From positions 8,002 to 72,001 of the forward strand of contig DDTJ01000095.1 of assembly GCA_002344525.1 (NCBI GenBank): DNA of 64,000 nucleotides, in the 5' to 3' direction. The translations under genes were made by a program, and so were the position numbers. Below are positions 1 through 8,800 of this stretch, in pieces. Each line of letters begins with the position of its first letter. The first letter of the stretch is position 1. The notes beneath the pieces are model-generated. The model made no database searches. It worked only from the letters and a program-made list of their open reading frames with translations, and was not told the DNA's origin. Source of the DNA: Akkermansiaceae bacterium UBA2367 (GTDB lineage: Bacteria; Verrucomicrobiota; Verrucomicrobiia; Verrucomicrobiales; DEV007).

Positions 1-113
1 ACGCCACCGTGATCGGGGACAAGCACTATGTCGCTTTCTACTCCGGCAAGGCTCCCGACACGGGCGTCTTCGTATCCGTGCTCCCGGCTCCGGCAAAAAG
101 CGGCGGCGAGTGA
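1..113 (+). CDS. C-terminal tail of an unidentified protein (5' truncated by window edge)
   Basis: Frame 3 is open from the window edge to a TGA at 111-113 and encodes 36 residues ending KSGGE. The tail (IGDKHYVAFYSGK, then GVFVSVLP) has the beta-strand look of a beta-propeller C-terminus and loosely recalls the end of PQQ-type quinoproteins. That is only a resemblance over a very short stretch. The next gene lies about 55 bp downstream on the same strand. Function cannot be assigned without the upstream sequence. Confidence 0.45.
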   Translation, partial: ATVIGDKHYVAFYSGKAPDTGVFVSVLPAPAKSGGE

Positions 114-167
114 TGGTGCCGACAAAGCCGTTGCCGAGTTTTGGGGGCAAAGGCTAAACTGCTGCCC

Positions 168-2231
168 ATGTCTCCCCCGCGTCTCCAGTCCGTCCTGTCG
201 AGCCGGTCGCTTTTCCGGCTCCTGCTGATAGCGGGCGCGCTGGGGTGCGCTTGCCCTGTCGGAGCCGGGGAGACCATCCGCACGGCCTTGTCCTTGCGGT
301 CCTTGTCGCCCGAAGACGCGGCGAAGCAACTCCCGGTGGAACTCCGTGGTACCGTGGTCTTCATCGAGGGGCCGGACGCGTCCATCGTCATCCAGGACGA
401 CACGGCGGGAACGTATTTTCTCGGTCAAAACGAGCACTCCCTTCGTCCCGGTGACGAGGTGGTGGTGACCGGCGTGACCACTCCCGGCACCTTCCTGCCG
501 GGGATCGGCGGGGCGAGCTATGAAAAGCTGGGGCATCGCGGACTGCCGCCGGGCATTCCGGCGACCTATGCGGATTTCGCCTCGGGTCGCCATTACTTCC
601 AGCGTGTCGTGGTGGAGGGCATCGTGCACGAGGTCAAACCTTCCGCAGACGGCGGGCGTGCGGTGCTGTCGCTGGCGATGGAGCAGGATTTTCTGGAGGT
701 CCGGATCTGCGCTCCGCTGCATGACCAGCATCTGCTGGTGGACAGCCGGGTGCGGCTCGAGTGCTTGGCTTCGGGAGGCGTCAACCAACGCCGCCAGCTC
801 GTGCAGCCTATCGCGTGGATGCATGATTGGAGCGGGCTGCACGTGGTCGATGCGGCCCCGCCGCTGGACGAGGTGCCCTTGATTCCGGGCAGCCGCCTTC
901 TGGCATTCGAGGCGATGGGGCGGGGTGGCCACCGGGTGCGTGTGGCGGGCGAGGTGCTCGCCGCTTTTCCCGACGGGGATGTGTTCCTCCGCGACGACTC
1001 CGCCGCGCTGCATGTGCAGCTTTCCCAAGCACTGCCCCTGAGTCCCGGCACGAAAATCGAGGCGGTGGGCTTTCCAAAAATGCAGCGCTTCAGCGCCTCC
1101 TTGGTGGGAGCCAGCATCGTGAAGCAGGAAGCCGCGACCCCGCCGCAAGCGGTGGAGGTGGGTTTTTCCGAATTGCTGAGCGGTGGTTTCGACCACGAGC
1201 TGGTCACGGTCGCAGCGGAACTCTCCGGTCATTTCCAGGAGGAGAACGGTCAGGTGCTGGTGCTGCAAGAGGCGGGCTGGACCCTGCGAGTCCAAGCGCC
1301 GCCGTTGGACCAGATGTTGCCGCGTGGAGCCAGGGTGAGCGTTACCGGCATCTGCCGGGTCGAGTCGAACACCTCGTCCGGCGTCACCTCGACGCCGCGC
1401 ACGGTGAGCCTGCGCAGCCGCACGGCCGATGACGTGAGATTGCTCAGCACCCCCTCGTGGTGGTCGGCCCGGCGACTGGCTCTCGCCGTGGGAGTGCTGT
1501 TGCTGCTGGTCGCCGCCGCCGGATTGTGGATCGTCGCGCTGCGCCTGCAAGTGCGTCGGCAGACGCGGGCCTTGCGGCGACAAATCGAACACGAAGCCGC
1601 CTTGGAGGAACGCCAGCGCATCGCCCGGGAATTTCACGACACGCTGGAGCAGGGGCTGACAGGGTTGGCCCTGCGACTGGAGACGGTGCAGGCGCGTGGC
1701 ACGGATGAGAAAAGCGGCCAACTGCTGCGGGCCTCCCGAGGCCTGGTCTCACAAATCCACGAGGAAACCCGCAGTCTCGTGTCGTCGCTGCGACGCTCGT
1801 CCCGCGACGGACTGAACCTCGTGGACGAACTGAAACAAATCGTGGCGGAATATCCCGCCGGAGCCGGACCCGCGCTGGAATGGCAGGCCGAGAGGGCATT
1901 GCCGGACCTGCCGTCCCATTCCGTGCATCATCTCAAAATGATCGCCAAGGAAGCCGTGACCAATGCGATCAAACACGCCGGAGCCACGCGCATCCGCATG
2001 ACACTGGGGATGAAAGAAGACCATCTGCGTCTATGCATCGCCGACGATGGATGCGGTTTTGATCCATCAGCAAAGCGCGAGGGGCAAAGCGGGCAGTTCG
2101 GCTGCATCGGCATCGAGGAGCGCTGTGAAAAACTGGATGGCAGCGCACGTTGGAGATCCGGGTCCGGCGGCACCACTCTGGAGGTTCTCGTGCCTGCGGC
2201 ATCCGTCTCCGCCAACGCCCATCCCGCCTGA
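168..2231 (+). CDS. NarL-family sensor histidine kinase with repeated OB-fold-like sensor modules
   Basis: Membrane histidine kinase of 687 residues, partner of the response regulator that begins 16 bp downstream. An N-terminal signal peptide is followed by about 400 extracytoplasmic residues holding several OB-fold-like modules (each roughly 'V.G.V ... L.D ... PG..V.V.G'). A transmembrane helix lies at about 435-460, then a HisKA_3 dimerisation domain with IAREFHDTLEQGL (phospho-acceptor His near residue 490), then a HATPase_c domain with the N box NAIKHAG near 597 and G box DDGCGFD near 625. ATG 168 is preferred because it directly precedes the signal peptide; an in-frame TTG at 141 would add 9 residues. 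The kinase class is clear from the motifs; the ligand is unknown. Confidence 0.88.
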   Translation: MSPPRLQSVLSSRSLFRLLLIAGALGCACPVGAGETIRTALSLRSLSPEDAAKQLPVELRGTVVFIEGPDASIVIQDDTAGTYFLGQNEHSLRPGDEVVVTGVTTPGTFLPGIGGASYEKLGHRGLPPGIPATYADFASGRHYFQRVVVEGIVHEVKPSADGGRAVLSLAMEQDFLEVRICAPLHDQHLLVDSRVRLECLASGGVNQRRQLVQPIAWMHDWSGLHVVDAAPPLDEVPLIPGSRLLAFEAMGRGGHRVRVAGEVLAAFPDGDVFLRDDSAALHVQLSQALPLSPGTKIEAVGFPKMQRFSASLVGASIVKQEAATPPQAVEVGFSELLSGGFDHELVTVAAELSGHFQEENGQVLVLQEAGWTLRVQAPPLDQMLPRGARVSVTGICRVESNTSSGVTSTPRTVSLRSRTADDVRLLSTPSWWSARRLALAVGVLLLLVAAAGLWIVALRLQVRRQTRALRRQIEHEAALEERQRIAREFHDTLEQGLTGLALRLETVQARGTDEKSGQLLRASRGLVSQIHEETRSLVSSLRRSSRDGLNLVDELKQIVAEYPAGAGPALEWQAERALPDLPSHSVHHLKMIAKEAVTNAIKHAGATRIRMTLGMKEDHLRLCIADDGCGFDPSAKREGQSGQFGCIGIEERCEKLDGSARWRSGSGGTTLEVLVPAASVSANAHPA

Positions 2232-2247
2232 ATCCGGGCCTCTTGAC

Positions 2248-2871
2248 ATGGCAACTCCTCTGACCCTTCTCATTGTCGACGATCATTTTGTCGTGCGCAG
2301 CGGCCTGGCGACCGCCTTGGAAATCGAGGACGACATCGCCATCGTCGGCGACGTGAGACGCGGCGACCTGGTGCTGGATGCCTATGAACGCCTGCGTCCC
2401 GACATCGTGCTGATGGACCTGCAACTGCCCGGACTCGGCGGTGTCGCCGCCACGGAAATCCTCTGCGAGCGGCATCCGGAGGCCAGGGTTCTGGTCTATT
2501 CGACCTTCATTCACGACGACGAAGTGCAGGCGGCCCTCGATGCCGGGGCGATGGGCTACGTGCAAAAATCCTCCTCCCGCGAGGAGTTGCTGACAGCCCT
2601 GCGACAAGTGGGGGCCGGGCGATCGCATCTCCCCCGCGACCTGGCCTTGCGACTGGCCCATCAACGCTTGTGCGCCTCGATCACCCCGCGGGAGCGGGAG
2701 GTACTGGAGCAGATCGCCAAAGGCCAGGCCAACAAGCAGATCGCCGCCAACATCGGCATTTCCGAAGAAACGGTGAAACGTCACGTCCGGCACATTCTGG
2801 AGAAACTCGGCGTCAACGACAGAGCTCAAGCCACTGCCGAAGCCATCCGCCGGGGGATCATCAAGGTATGA
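2248..2871 (+). CDS. NarL/FixJ-family response regulator
   Basis: DNA-binding response regulator of 207 residues. The receiver domain has the acidic pair in LLIVDDHFV, phospho-acceptor Asp57 in VLMDLQLPG and the conserved Lys near 107 in YVQKSS. The C-terminal LuxR/GerE HTH domain reads TPREREVLEQIAKG and then SEETVKRHVRHILEKLGV. The ATG lies 16 bp after the kinase stop, so the two genes form a two-component operon. An open frame extends upstream into the kinase gene, but the receiver domain begins exactly at this ATG. Target genes are not evident in the window. Confidence 0.93.
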   Translation: MATPLTLLIVDDHFVVRSGLATALEIEDDIAIVGDVRRGDLVLDAYERLRPDIVLMDLQLPGLGGVAATEILCERHPEARVLVYSTFIHDDEVQAALDAGAMGYVQKSSSREELLTALRQVGAGRSHLPRDLALRLAHQRLCASITPREREVLEQIAKGQANKQIAANIGISEETVKRHVRHILEKLGVNDRAQATAEAIRRGIIKV

Positions 2872-2956
2872 ACTTGCCAATCTTCACTCCGCCACTTCCG
2901 CCGACTCCAGCATCACCTCCACCCTCGGGGATTACCTGCCCCTGAAAGCTCGGGCT

Positions 2957-3823
2957 TCACCGATGCTCCGGGAAATCCTCGCGGTAGCGCGTCAGCAGGG
3001 CATCGACCTGGTTGGGCAGAAGGTAGATGACCCCGCGAACCTGTTTGGTTTCGCCGGGCTGGAGACCGGCGATGCGGAAGTCGCTGTGCAGGCAGCGCGC
3101 GACGCCTTGGAACAGTTCCTGATAGGGTTCCCAAGCGGTGGCGAACAGGTGCGTTTCGCCCTTGCTGAAGCAGCCGATCAGGCCGTTGGAGGGCACCACC
3201 GGACTCAAGGGGCGCGGATTGACGTCGGTGCGCGGCACATGCGCGGGACACCAGACTTGGCCGGGGGTGTAGCGCGCCTCCTTGGCCCATGGCGAGAAGG
3301 GCATCCGCGTGAGCTGGCCATCGACGAAGACGAAGCATTGGGGCAGGTAGTCGTCGAGATCGGCGTCCTTGCCGAAGACATCGGAGAAGCCCGTGAAGGC
3401 GGCGAGACGGACGCAGGGCTGCGCCCAATGGGCTTCGGACGCCTTGTCTGTGGGGTTGTGCAGGACGACGCGGAACCGCACATGGTCGGCCTGCGCCGTG
3501 ATCTCGTGGCGGGCCTCCACCCCGTCGGCGAGCCGGTCCAGCAAGACGAGACGGCTGCCGTCCGGTGCTTGCTCCAGCAACTCGCTTTGATGGGGAATCT
3601 TGGTGTGCTCCACCCAATCGGCGTCGGTCGAATTCGCGCGGCAATAGGCTTCCATGTAGTGGATGCGGATCTCCTCTCCCGGCAGCCAAGGGGCATGGAT
3701 AACGAGCCAATTCTGATCCCGCCGGAGGCGCAAGGGCTCCTCGGCGGCGGCATGGTCCGCCCCCGCGAAAGGCAGGGAGAGGACGGCAAGGGCGATCAGA
3801 AGGGAGAAACCGTGTCGATTCAT
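2957..3823 (-). CDS. Secreted protein of unknown function
   Basis: I do not recognise a family. The 288-residue product starts with a clear signal peptide (MNRHGFSLLIALAVLSLPF, then AGADHAAAEE), so it is probably exported. The mature part is rich in beta-strand-like segments and aromatic residues (RIHYMEAYCR, VRFRVVLHNP, SPWAKEARYTPGQVWCPAH) and has several cysteines. The open frame extends 31 codons upstream, but the start at 3823 is chosen because it opens the signal peptide. It converges on the response-regulator gene and follows the secreted-protein gene at 3928-4596 on the same strand. Confidence 0.7.
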   Translation of the reverse strand: MNRHGFSLLIALAVLSLPFAGADHAAAEEPLRLRRDQNWLVIHAPWLPGEEIRIHYMEAYCRANSTDADWVEHTKIPHQSELLEQAPDGSRLVLLDRLADGVEARHEITAQADHVRFRVVLHNPTDKASEAHWAQPCVRLAAFTGFSDVFGKDADLDDYLPQCFVFVDGQLTRMPFSPWAKEARYTPGQVWCPAHVPRTDVNPRPLSPVVPSNGLIGCFSKGETHLFATAWEPYQELFQGVARCLHSDFRIAGLQPGETKQVRGVIYLLPNQVDALLTRYREDFPEHR

Positions 3824-3927
3824 GTTCTCGCTTGTATCACAGGGCGGCCTGACGGCGCCAGAAGAATTTTGCGACCATGCCCCGGGTTTCCTCCCGAGGT
3901 GGAGGAGAGGGATCAACGTGAGGTTTT

Positions 3928-4596
3928 CTAATCGGTGGCAGATAAATAAAGGGCCCCATAGCCGTACTGGCTGCCGGGATCTCCCTGAAAAGCGACATAA
4001 TCGGCACCTGATTGCTCAAGGATCAGAGGGAGGATTTCTGAGAACGTTCCCCCTTTCGACAGATTCAATCTTTTATCAAGCATTTCAGTGGAAACATGCC
4101 CCGTGCCCAACCATGTGAACCCGCATCTCTGCGACATGATGCCCCATATTCCTCCAAAGGAGTTGGCTTTCACTTCGTCGTCCGAGAAGACGAGGTCCCG
4201 GAATCGCGCCCAGCTCTTCGGGGCTTCTCCGCCTTTATTTCTCACCGAAATCACATAGAACGTTTCGGTCAGTTTGACTGTATCGAATTGAAATTTTCCA
4301 TCGGACATTCCGTTTAGGAACCCATCCAATGACATTCCTTCGAAATTCGCATCGTTTGAATCCCCGAAGAGGATGGGAATTCCCACTGCAATATCCATCG
4401 CAAATTTGATTCCACGATTTTGGCCGAATTTCACCACTCGATTGAGGTCGAAACCATTGGCCAAGACATGCTCCTGCAGTTTGGCGCGATCAACGGGCAA
4501 GCTTGGGTGGTTTTTGGGGGCTTCATCAGCCCCTCCCTTGGGCGGGAAGAGCAAAATGCTCCCAAAACAACAACTGAAGAACACGAGCTTTTTCAT
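3928..4596 (-). CDS. Secreted protein of unknown function
   Basis: A 222-residue protein with an N-terminal signal peptide (MKKLVFFSCCFGSILLFPP), no further membrane helix and no family I recognise. Its middle section (NGFDLNRVVKFGQNRGIKFA, then TVKLTETFYVISVRNKGG) looks like a compact alpha/beta domain. The gene is less GC-rich than its neighbours, with many TTT/AAA/GAA codons, which hints at recent acquisition. The start at 4596 opens the signal peptide; an upstream in-frame extension of 42 codons overlaps the divergent promoter region and is not preferred. It may be co-transcribed with the next minus-strand gene, 104 bp away. Confidence 0.65.
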   Translation of the reverse strand: MKKLVFFSCCFGSILLFPPKGGADEAPKNHPSLPVDRAKLQEHVLANGFDLNRVVKFGQNRGIKFAMDIAVGIPILFGDSNDANFEGMSLDGFLNGMSDGKFQFDTVKLTETFYVISVRNKGGEAPKSWARFRDLVFSDDEVKANSFGGIWGIMSQRCGFTWLGTGHVSTEMLDKRLNLSKGGTFSEILPLILEQSGADYVAFQGDPGSQYGYGALYLSATD

Positions 4597-4697
4597 GACC
4601 GGCTGTGTGGAGGATCGCCCGGTCCGGGCGGCGGGGTCAAGGATTTTCGGGCGGATCATCCGTGTGACAGGCGGCCCGTCCGGGTCCATCGTCCTCC

Positions 4698-5180
4698 ATG
4701 GACCCGCCCCATTCCGATCCAAAGCCTTCGTGCAAGCTGCAGCCCGTCATCATCGCCTACCTCGTCATCGCGGGAGGCATCACCGCCGCCCTGCTCCTGA
4801 TGTGGATCAGCTCCGCCATCAAAGGCAGTCCCGCCTACCAGGCCACGTTCGAGGCGCTACGGTCCCACCCGGAGGCGATCGCCGCCTTGGGCGAGCCTAT
4901 CGTCCCCGCCTTCATCACCACGGGGAGTGCGGGAGGCTCCTCCCATGCGAATCTGTCCATCCCGGTGAAAGGCCCCAAAGGAAGGGGGCGCGTCTATGTG
5001 CAGGCAATTCAGGAAGAGGGCAGCGCCGAATGGACCTACTTTCAATGGGACTTGGTCCTCCCGGGCCGCGAGGACCGCATCCCCCTCGGCCCCACTGTCT
5101 CCTACTTGGAATGGTCGGAAAAACGGTTTCCATCCAAGCCCGCGTCCCCCGAGCCCGCCCCCTCCGGCAATACGCCCTGA
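4698..5180 (+). CDS. Coa1/Tim21-domain membrane protein
   Basis: A 160-residue protein with one transmembrane helix at about 17-37 (VIIAYLVIAGGITAALLLMW), followed by a domain matching the cytochrome-oxidase assembly factor Coa1 pattern: PAYQATFEALRSHPEAIAAL at the start and GRVYVQAIQEEGSAEWTYFQ at the end. In mitochondria Coa1 helps Cox1 maturation. Bacterial relatives are common but mostly uncharacterised, and no oxidase genes lie nearby, so an oxidase role is only a possibility. The C-terminal 20 residues are Pro/Ser-rich. It is divergent from the secreted gene at 3928-4596 and 100 bp upstream of fabD. Confidence 0.72.
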   Translation: MDPPHSDPKPSCKLQPVIIAYLVIAGGITAALLLMWISSAIKGSPAYQATFEALRSHPEAIAALGEPIVPAFITTGSAGGSSHANLSIPVKGPKGRGRVYVQAIQEEGSAEWTYFQWDLVLPGREDRIPLGPTVSYLEWSEKRFPSKPASPEPAPSGNTP

Positions 5181-5281
5181 GCGCCCTCCACCGCATGGGA
5201 TCGGCGGCGCGAAAGCAAGGCGCGTGGCGAAGAAACCCGTTGCGCGGCGGGGGATCGCGGTTTGAGTAGCGTTTTTTACCC

Positions 5282-6241
5282 ATGGGGACTCGAGCTGTAT
5301 TGATGTTCGCCGGCCAAGGCGCCCAAACCGTCGGGATGGGACGGGATCTCGCGGAGCGTTTCGACGCGGCCCGCGACCTCTTCGCCCGCGCCGACGCGCA
5401 GCTTGGCTACGCGTTGACGGAGAAGATGTTCGACGGCCCGGCGGCGGAGTTGACGCGCACCTCGGTGTGCCAGCCGGCGCTCTATGTCCACGGCCTCGTC
5501 TGCTTGGAATTGCTCAAGGAACACGTCCCCGATCTCGAGATCGCGGGTTGCGCGGGCCTTTCCCTCGGCGAATTCACGGCCCATGCGGCGGCGGGTACCT
5601 TCTCCTTCGAGACGGGCCTCGACCTCGTCGCGAAGCGCGGGGCCTTCATGGAGGAGGCGACCTCGGCGACGGAGGGTTCGATGGCGGCGCTGATCGGCGG
5701 GGAGGAGACGGACATCCGCGCTCTCGCGGCGAAGTGCGACGTCGATGTGGCGAATCTCAATGCACCCGGCCAGATCGTGGTCTCGGGGAGGAAGGCGGGC
5801 ATCGCCCAGGTCGTGGCGGAAGCCCAGGACCACGGGGTGCGCATCGCGCAGGAGCTAGACGTGGCCGGGGCCTACCACTCCCGGCTGATGATGCCGGCGC
5901 AGGAGAAGCTCGCGGAGGTGCTGCGCGGCGTCCCCTTCCGCAATCCCCGCGTGCCGGTGGTCTGCAACGTGGAGGCCGTCGAGGTCTCCGAGCCGGACGA
6001 GATCCGGCGCACCTTGGAGGCGCAGGTGAGCGGCTCGGTGCGGTGGAGCGAATGCGTGCGGCATTTCCTCGACCGGGGCGAGACCCTTTTCATCGAGCTC
6101 GGCCCCGGTCGTATCCTCGCCGGGCTGATGCGCCGCATCGATCGTGGCGCGACGGCGCTGAGCTTTTCCGACGTGGAGGGTTTCGAGAAGACCCTCGCGG
6201 AGCTGGGCCTTCACTTCGACGCGGTTCCGGCCGGACGATAG
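5282..6241 (+). CDS. fabD: Malonyl-CoA:acyl-carrier-protein transacylase
   Basis: Cytoplasmic enzyme that transfers malonyl from CoA to ACP in fatty acid synthesis. The 319-residue protein begins with the family's oxyanion-loop motif FAGQGAQ. It carries the nucleophile Ser94 in GLSLGE (the usual form is GHSLGE, so the preceding His is replaced by Leu), the catalytic His199 in GAYHSRLM, and the C-terminal ELGPGRILAGL. Length matches the family norm of about 310. No other fab genes are adjacent, so it stands outside a fab cluster here. Its last 31 bp overlap the convergent gene ending at 6211. Confidence 0.95.
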   Translation: MGTRAVLMFAGQGAQTVGMGRDLAERFDAARDLFARADAQLGYALTEKMFDGPAAELTRTSVCQPALYVHGLVCLELLKEHVPDLEIAGCAGLSLGEFTAHAAAGTFSFETGLDLVAKRGAFMEEATSATEGSMAALIGGEETDIRALAAKCDVDVANLNAPGQIVVSGRKAGIAQVVAEAQDHGVRIAQELDVAGAYHSRLMMPAQEKLAEVLRGVPFRNPRVPVVCNVEAVEVSEPDEIRRTLEAQVSGSVRWSECVRHFLDRGETLFIELGPGRILAGLMRRIDRGATALSFSDVEGFEKTLAELGLHFDAVPAGR

Positions 6242-6882
6242 GCGAGGGCCTTTCCATGCTCCGGGGAGGGAAGGAGGACGTAGAGGTCGAGCACGGCCTT
6301 GACCCGCGCGAGATACTCCCGCCAGCGCACCTTGCGCGAATCGCCGTAGCCGACTGCCTCGCTGCGCAGGGCGATGGCGTCGAGGCCGCAGCGGGCGGCG
6401 ATGAAGAGGGCGCGGTTCACATGGAAGTCGTCGGAGACGATGGTGACGCGGTCGAAGCCGAAGACCTCCTTCACCCGCACCATGGAGTCGAGCGTGCGGG
6501 CGCCGCGATCGTCGGCGAGGATCGCGGCGCCGGGCACGCCGAGTTCGCGCAGCTTCGCCGCCATGTCCCGGGTCTCGTCGTAGTATTCGGAGTCGCGGTG
6601 CCCGCTGACGAGGAGGCGCTCGACCTTGCCTTCGTGGAACAAGGCCGCGGCGGCGGCCATGCGGTTCTCGAAATGGCGGTTCGGGGTGTCAGGTCCGGTC
6701 TTTTTCGACGTCCCCAGAACGACTCCGATCTCCCTTGTCTCGATCTCCGACACCAAGTCGCGGACGCGCTCCCTCGTCGAAAGCACAATCCAGAGGTTGC
6801 ATCCGGCGACGAAGGCGACGAGAAGCAGGGCGGGGAGGACCGCCGTCCAGAAAAGGATGGAGCGCCAGCGTTTGCGGGCCAT
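6211..6882 (-). CDS. SanA/YdcF-like DUF218 membrane protein
   Basis: A 223-residue protein with one N-terminal transmembrane helix (about 9-31) and a DUF218 domain, the family of SanA, YdcF and ElyC. Visible family landmarks are IGVVLGTSKKTGPDTPNRHF, RLLVSGHRD, GVPGAAILADDRGARTLDSM, VTIVSDDFHVNRALFIAA and the ending KAVLDLYVLLPSP. SanA-type members affect envelope permeability in E. coli, and the biochemical activity of the family is poorly defined. The gene converges on fabD with a 31 bp overlap of coding ends and is divergent from the ABC transporter, with an 80 bp spacer. Confidence 0.88.
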   Translation of the reverse strand: MARKRWRSILFWTAVLPALLLVAFVAGCNLWIVLSTRERVRDLVSEIETREIGVVLGTSKKTGPDTPNRHFENRMAAAAALFHEGKVERLLVSGHRDSEYYDETRDMAAKLRELGVPGAAILADDRGARTLDSMVRVKEVFGFDRVTIVSDDFHVNRALFIAARCGLDAIALRSEAVGYGDSRKVRWREYLARVKAVLDLYVLLPSPEHGKALAYRPAGTASK

Positions 6883-6962
6883 GGTGGGTGGATGCGACCG
6901 GGGGACGCCGGTATGTTCAGTATTTCCGAAATTTCCGACCTTTCAAATCGTTTGATCGCCGC

Positions 6963-8702
6963 ATGAGCACCGTTTTCCGGGTCTTCTCCTATCTGAAGCG
7001 CTACCCCCTCCTCGCGACGGCGCAGATGGCCTGCGCCATCCTCATGACGGTGCTCGTCATCGTCTTTCCCGGCGTGGCGCAGACGATCACGGGGGAGGTG
7101 ATCCCGCAGCGCGACTTCGACCGGCTCGTCCCGCTCGCCCTCCTCGCGGCGGGGGCCTTTTTCGCGACGAACCTCTTCAACGCGTTGCGCATCATCCTCA
7201 ACAATACGTTCGAGCAGAAGGTGATCTTTGACATCCGCTCGGATCTCTACTGGAAGATCCAGCGGCTCCCGATGCGGTGGTTCGACAACCAGCGCACCGG
7301 GGACGTGATGACCCGCGTGACGGAGGATGTCACCTCGATGGAGCGCGTCCTCATCGACGGGATCGAGCAGGGGGTCGTGGCCCTGCTGCAAGTGCTCGTG
7401 GTGGGCGGCTACCTTTTCTATCTCGACGCAAAACTCGCCCTCATCACGATGATCCCCATGCCCTTCCTCATCGGCGGTGCCTGGGCCTACGCCAAGACCT
7501 CGCCGCGCCGCCACCGCCGCGTCCGCGAGGCCACCAGCGAGATGAATTCGCTGCTGCACGACAATCTCGACGGCATCCAGCAGATCAAGGCATTCACCCG
7601 GGAGGAGACGGAACTGGGGCGCTTCAACGAATCGAGCCACCGCCTCCGCGCGGCGACGCTGCACCTGATGCGGATCTGGGCGCTCTACCAGCCCTCCATG
7701 GAGTTCTGCCGGAATTTCGGCTACGCCCTCGTCATCGCTTTCGGGGCCTGGTCGGTGATGCAGGCCCCGGACGACGCCACGCTCGCGGCGCGGACGGGGG
7801 TCTTCGTCGCCTACCTCGTCGCCCTGAACCTCTTCTACGAACCCATCTCGCGCCTCAACGGACTCAACCAGATCCTTCAAGCGGGACGCGCGGCGGCGGC
7901 GCGGGTCTTCGAGATCGTCGACGCGGAAGAGGAGCCCGGTCTCGACAAGGGCGGCGAGTTGCCGCGCCCGGTGCGGGGCCGTGTCGTGCTGAACAGGGTG
8001 CAGTTCTCCTATGGAGAGGGTCTGGCGACTCTGAAAGGAGTCTCGATGGAGGCACAACCCGGCGAGATGGTCGCCCTCGTCGGCCACACCGGGGCGGGGA
8101 AATCGACGGTGATCAACCTGTTGACGCGCTTCTACGAGGCGGACTCGGGCGAAATCTCCATCGACGGCGTCCCCATCGACGCGGTGAAAAAATCGTCCCT
8201 GCGCGACGCGATGGGCTACGTGACGCAGGAGAGCTTCCTCTTCAACGGCTCGGTGCGCGAGAACCTGCTCCTCGCCAAGGCGGACGCCGGCGACGGCGAG
8301 ATGTGGGAGGCGCTCCGCGCGGCGAACGCCGCCGCCTTCGTCGAGGCCCTGCCCGAAGGGCTCGACACGAACGTGGGTGAGCGCGGGGTGAAGCTTTCCG
8401 TCGGGGAGAAGCAGCGCATCGCCATCGCGCGGGTCATTTTGAAGAACCCGCCCATCCTCCTCCTCGACGAGGCCACCGCCAGCGTCGATACGGAGACGGA
8501 GAAATTGATCCAGGGCGCCCTCGAACGGCTCATGGCGAACCGCACCAGCTTCGTCATCGCGCATCGACTTTCCACCGTGCGAAATGCCGACCGCATCTAC
8601 GTGCTCGACCACGGCGAGGTGGTCGAGGAGGGTGGCCACGAGGCCCTGCTCGCGCGGGATGGCACCTACGCGATGCTCTGCCGCCAGAGTTTGATGGCGT
8701 GA
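6963..8702 (+). CDS. ABC exporter, fused permease/ATPase (MsbA/multidrug type)
   Basis: Homodimer-type ABC exporter half-transporter of 579 residues. About six transmembrane helices occupy the first 310 residues. The nucleotide-binding domain follows, with Walker A GHTGAGKST near 372, signature LSVGEKQR near 477, Walker B ILLLDEATASVD near 498 and a switch His in VIAHRLST. This architecture is shared by the lipid A flippase MsbA and many drug or peptide exporters, and the substrate cannot be chosen from sequence. ATG 6963 starts a normal N-terminus (MSTVFRVFSYLKRYP); the open upstream frame overlaps the divergent gene and is not coding. A perfect hairpin follows at 8716-8736. Confidence 0.92.
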   Translation: MSTVFRVFSYLKRYPLLATAQMACAILMTVLVIVFPGVAQTITGEVIPQRDFDRLVPLALLAAGAFFATNLFNALRIILNNTFEQKVIFDIRSDLYWKIQRLPMRWFDNQRTGDVMTRVTEDVTSMERVLIDGIEQGVVALLQVLVVGGYLFYLDAKLALITMIPMPFLIGGAWAYAKTSPRRHRRVREATSEMNSLLHDNLDGIQQIKAFTREETELGRFNESSHRLRAATLHLMRIWALYQPSMEFCRNFGYALVIAFGAWSVMQAPDDATLAARTGVFVAYLVALNLFYEPISRLNGLNQILQAGRAAAARVFEIVDAEEEPGLDKGGELPRPVRGRVVLNRVQFSYGEGLATLKGVSMEAQPGEMVALVGHTGAGKSTVINLLTRFYEADSGEISIDGVPIDAVKKSSLRDAMGYVTQESFLFNGSVRENLLLAKADAGDGEMWEALRAANAAAFVEALPEGLDTNVGERGVKLSVGEKQRIAIARVILKNPPILLLDEATASVDTETEKLIQGALERLMANRTSFVIAHRLSTVRNADRIYVLDHGEVVEEGGHEALLARDGTYAMLCRQSLMA

Positions 8703-8715
8703 GAGGGGGAATGTG

Positions 8716-8736
8716 GAAGCGGCGTCCCGCCGCTTC
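8716..8736 (+). terminator. Hairpin after ABC exporter (possible weak terminator/repeat)
   Basis: A perfect 9-bp stem (GAAGCGGCG / CGCCGCTTC) with a TCC loop lies 14 bp after the ABC exporter stop. There is no U-tract in the plus direction, so it may stabilise the 3' end or be one of the genome's interspersed GGCG-type repeats rather than a true terminator. Confidence 0.4.
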
Positions 8737-8743
8737 ATCCCGC

Positions 8744-8777
8744 AAAAAAAGCGGCATCCCGCGAAGGATGCCGCTTT
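8744..8777 (-). terminator. Rho-independent terminator of the RNA-binding protein gene
   Basis: Read on the minus strand, a 9-bp GC-rich stem (GCGGCATCC / GGATGCCGC) with a 6-nt loop is followed by a run of seven T. It lies 24 bp after the stop of the RRM gene, an ideal place for its intrinsic terminator. Confidence 0.85.
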
Positions 8778-8800
8778 CGGGTCAAAAATGGAAGGCGATC

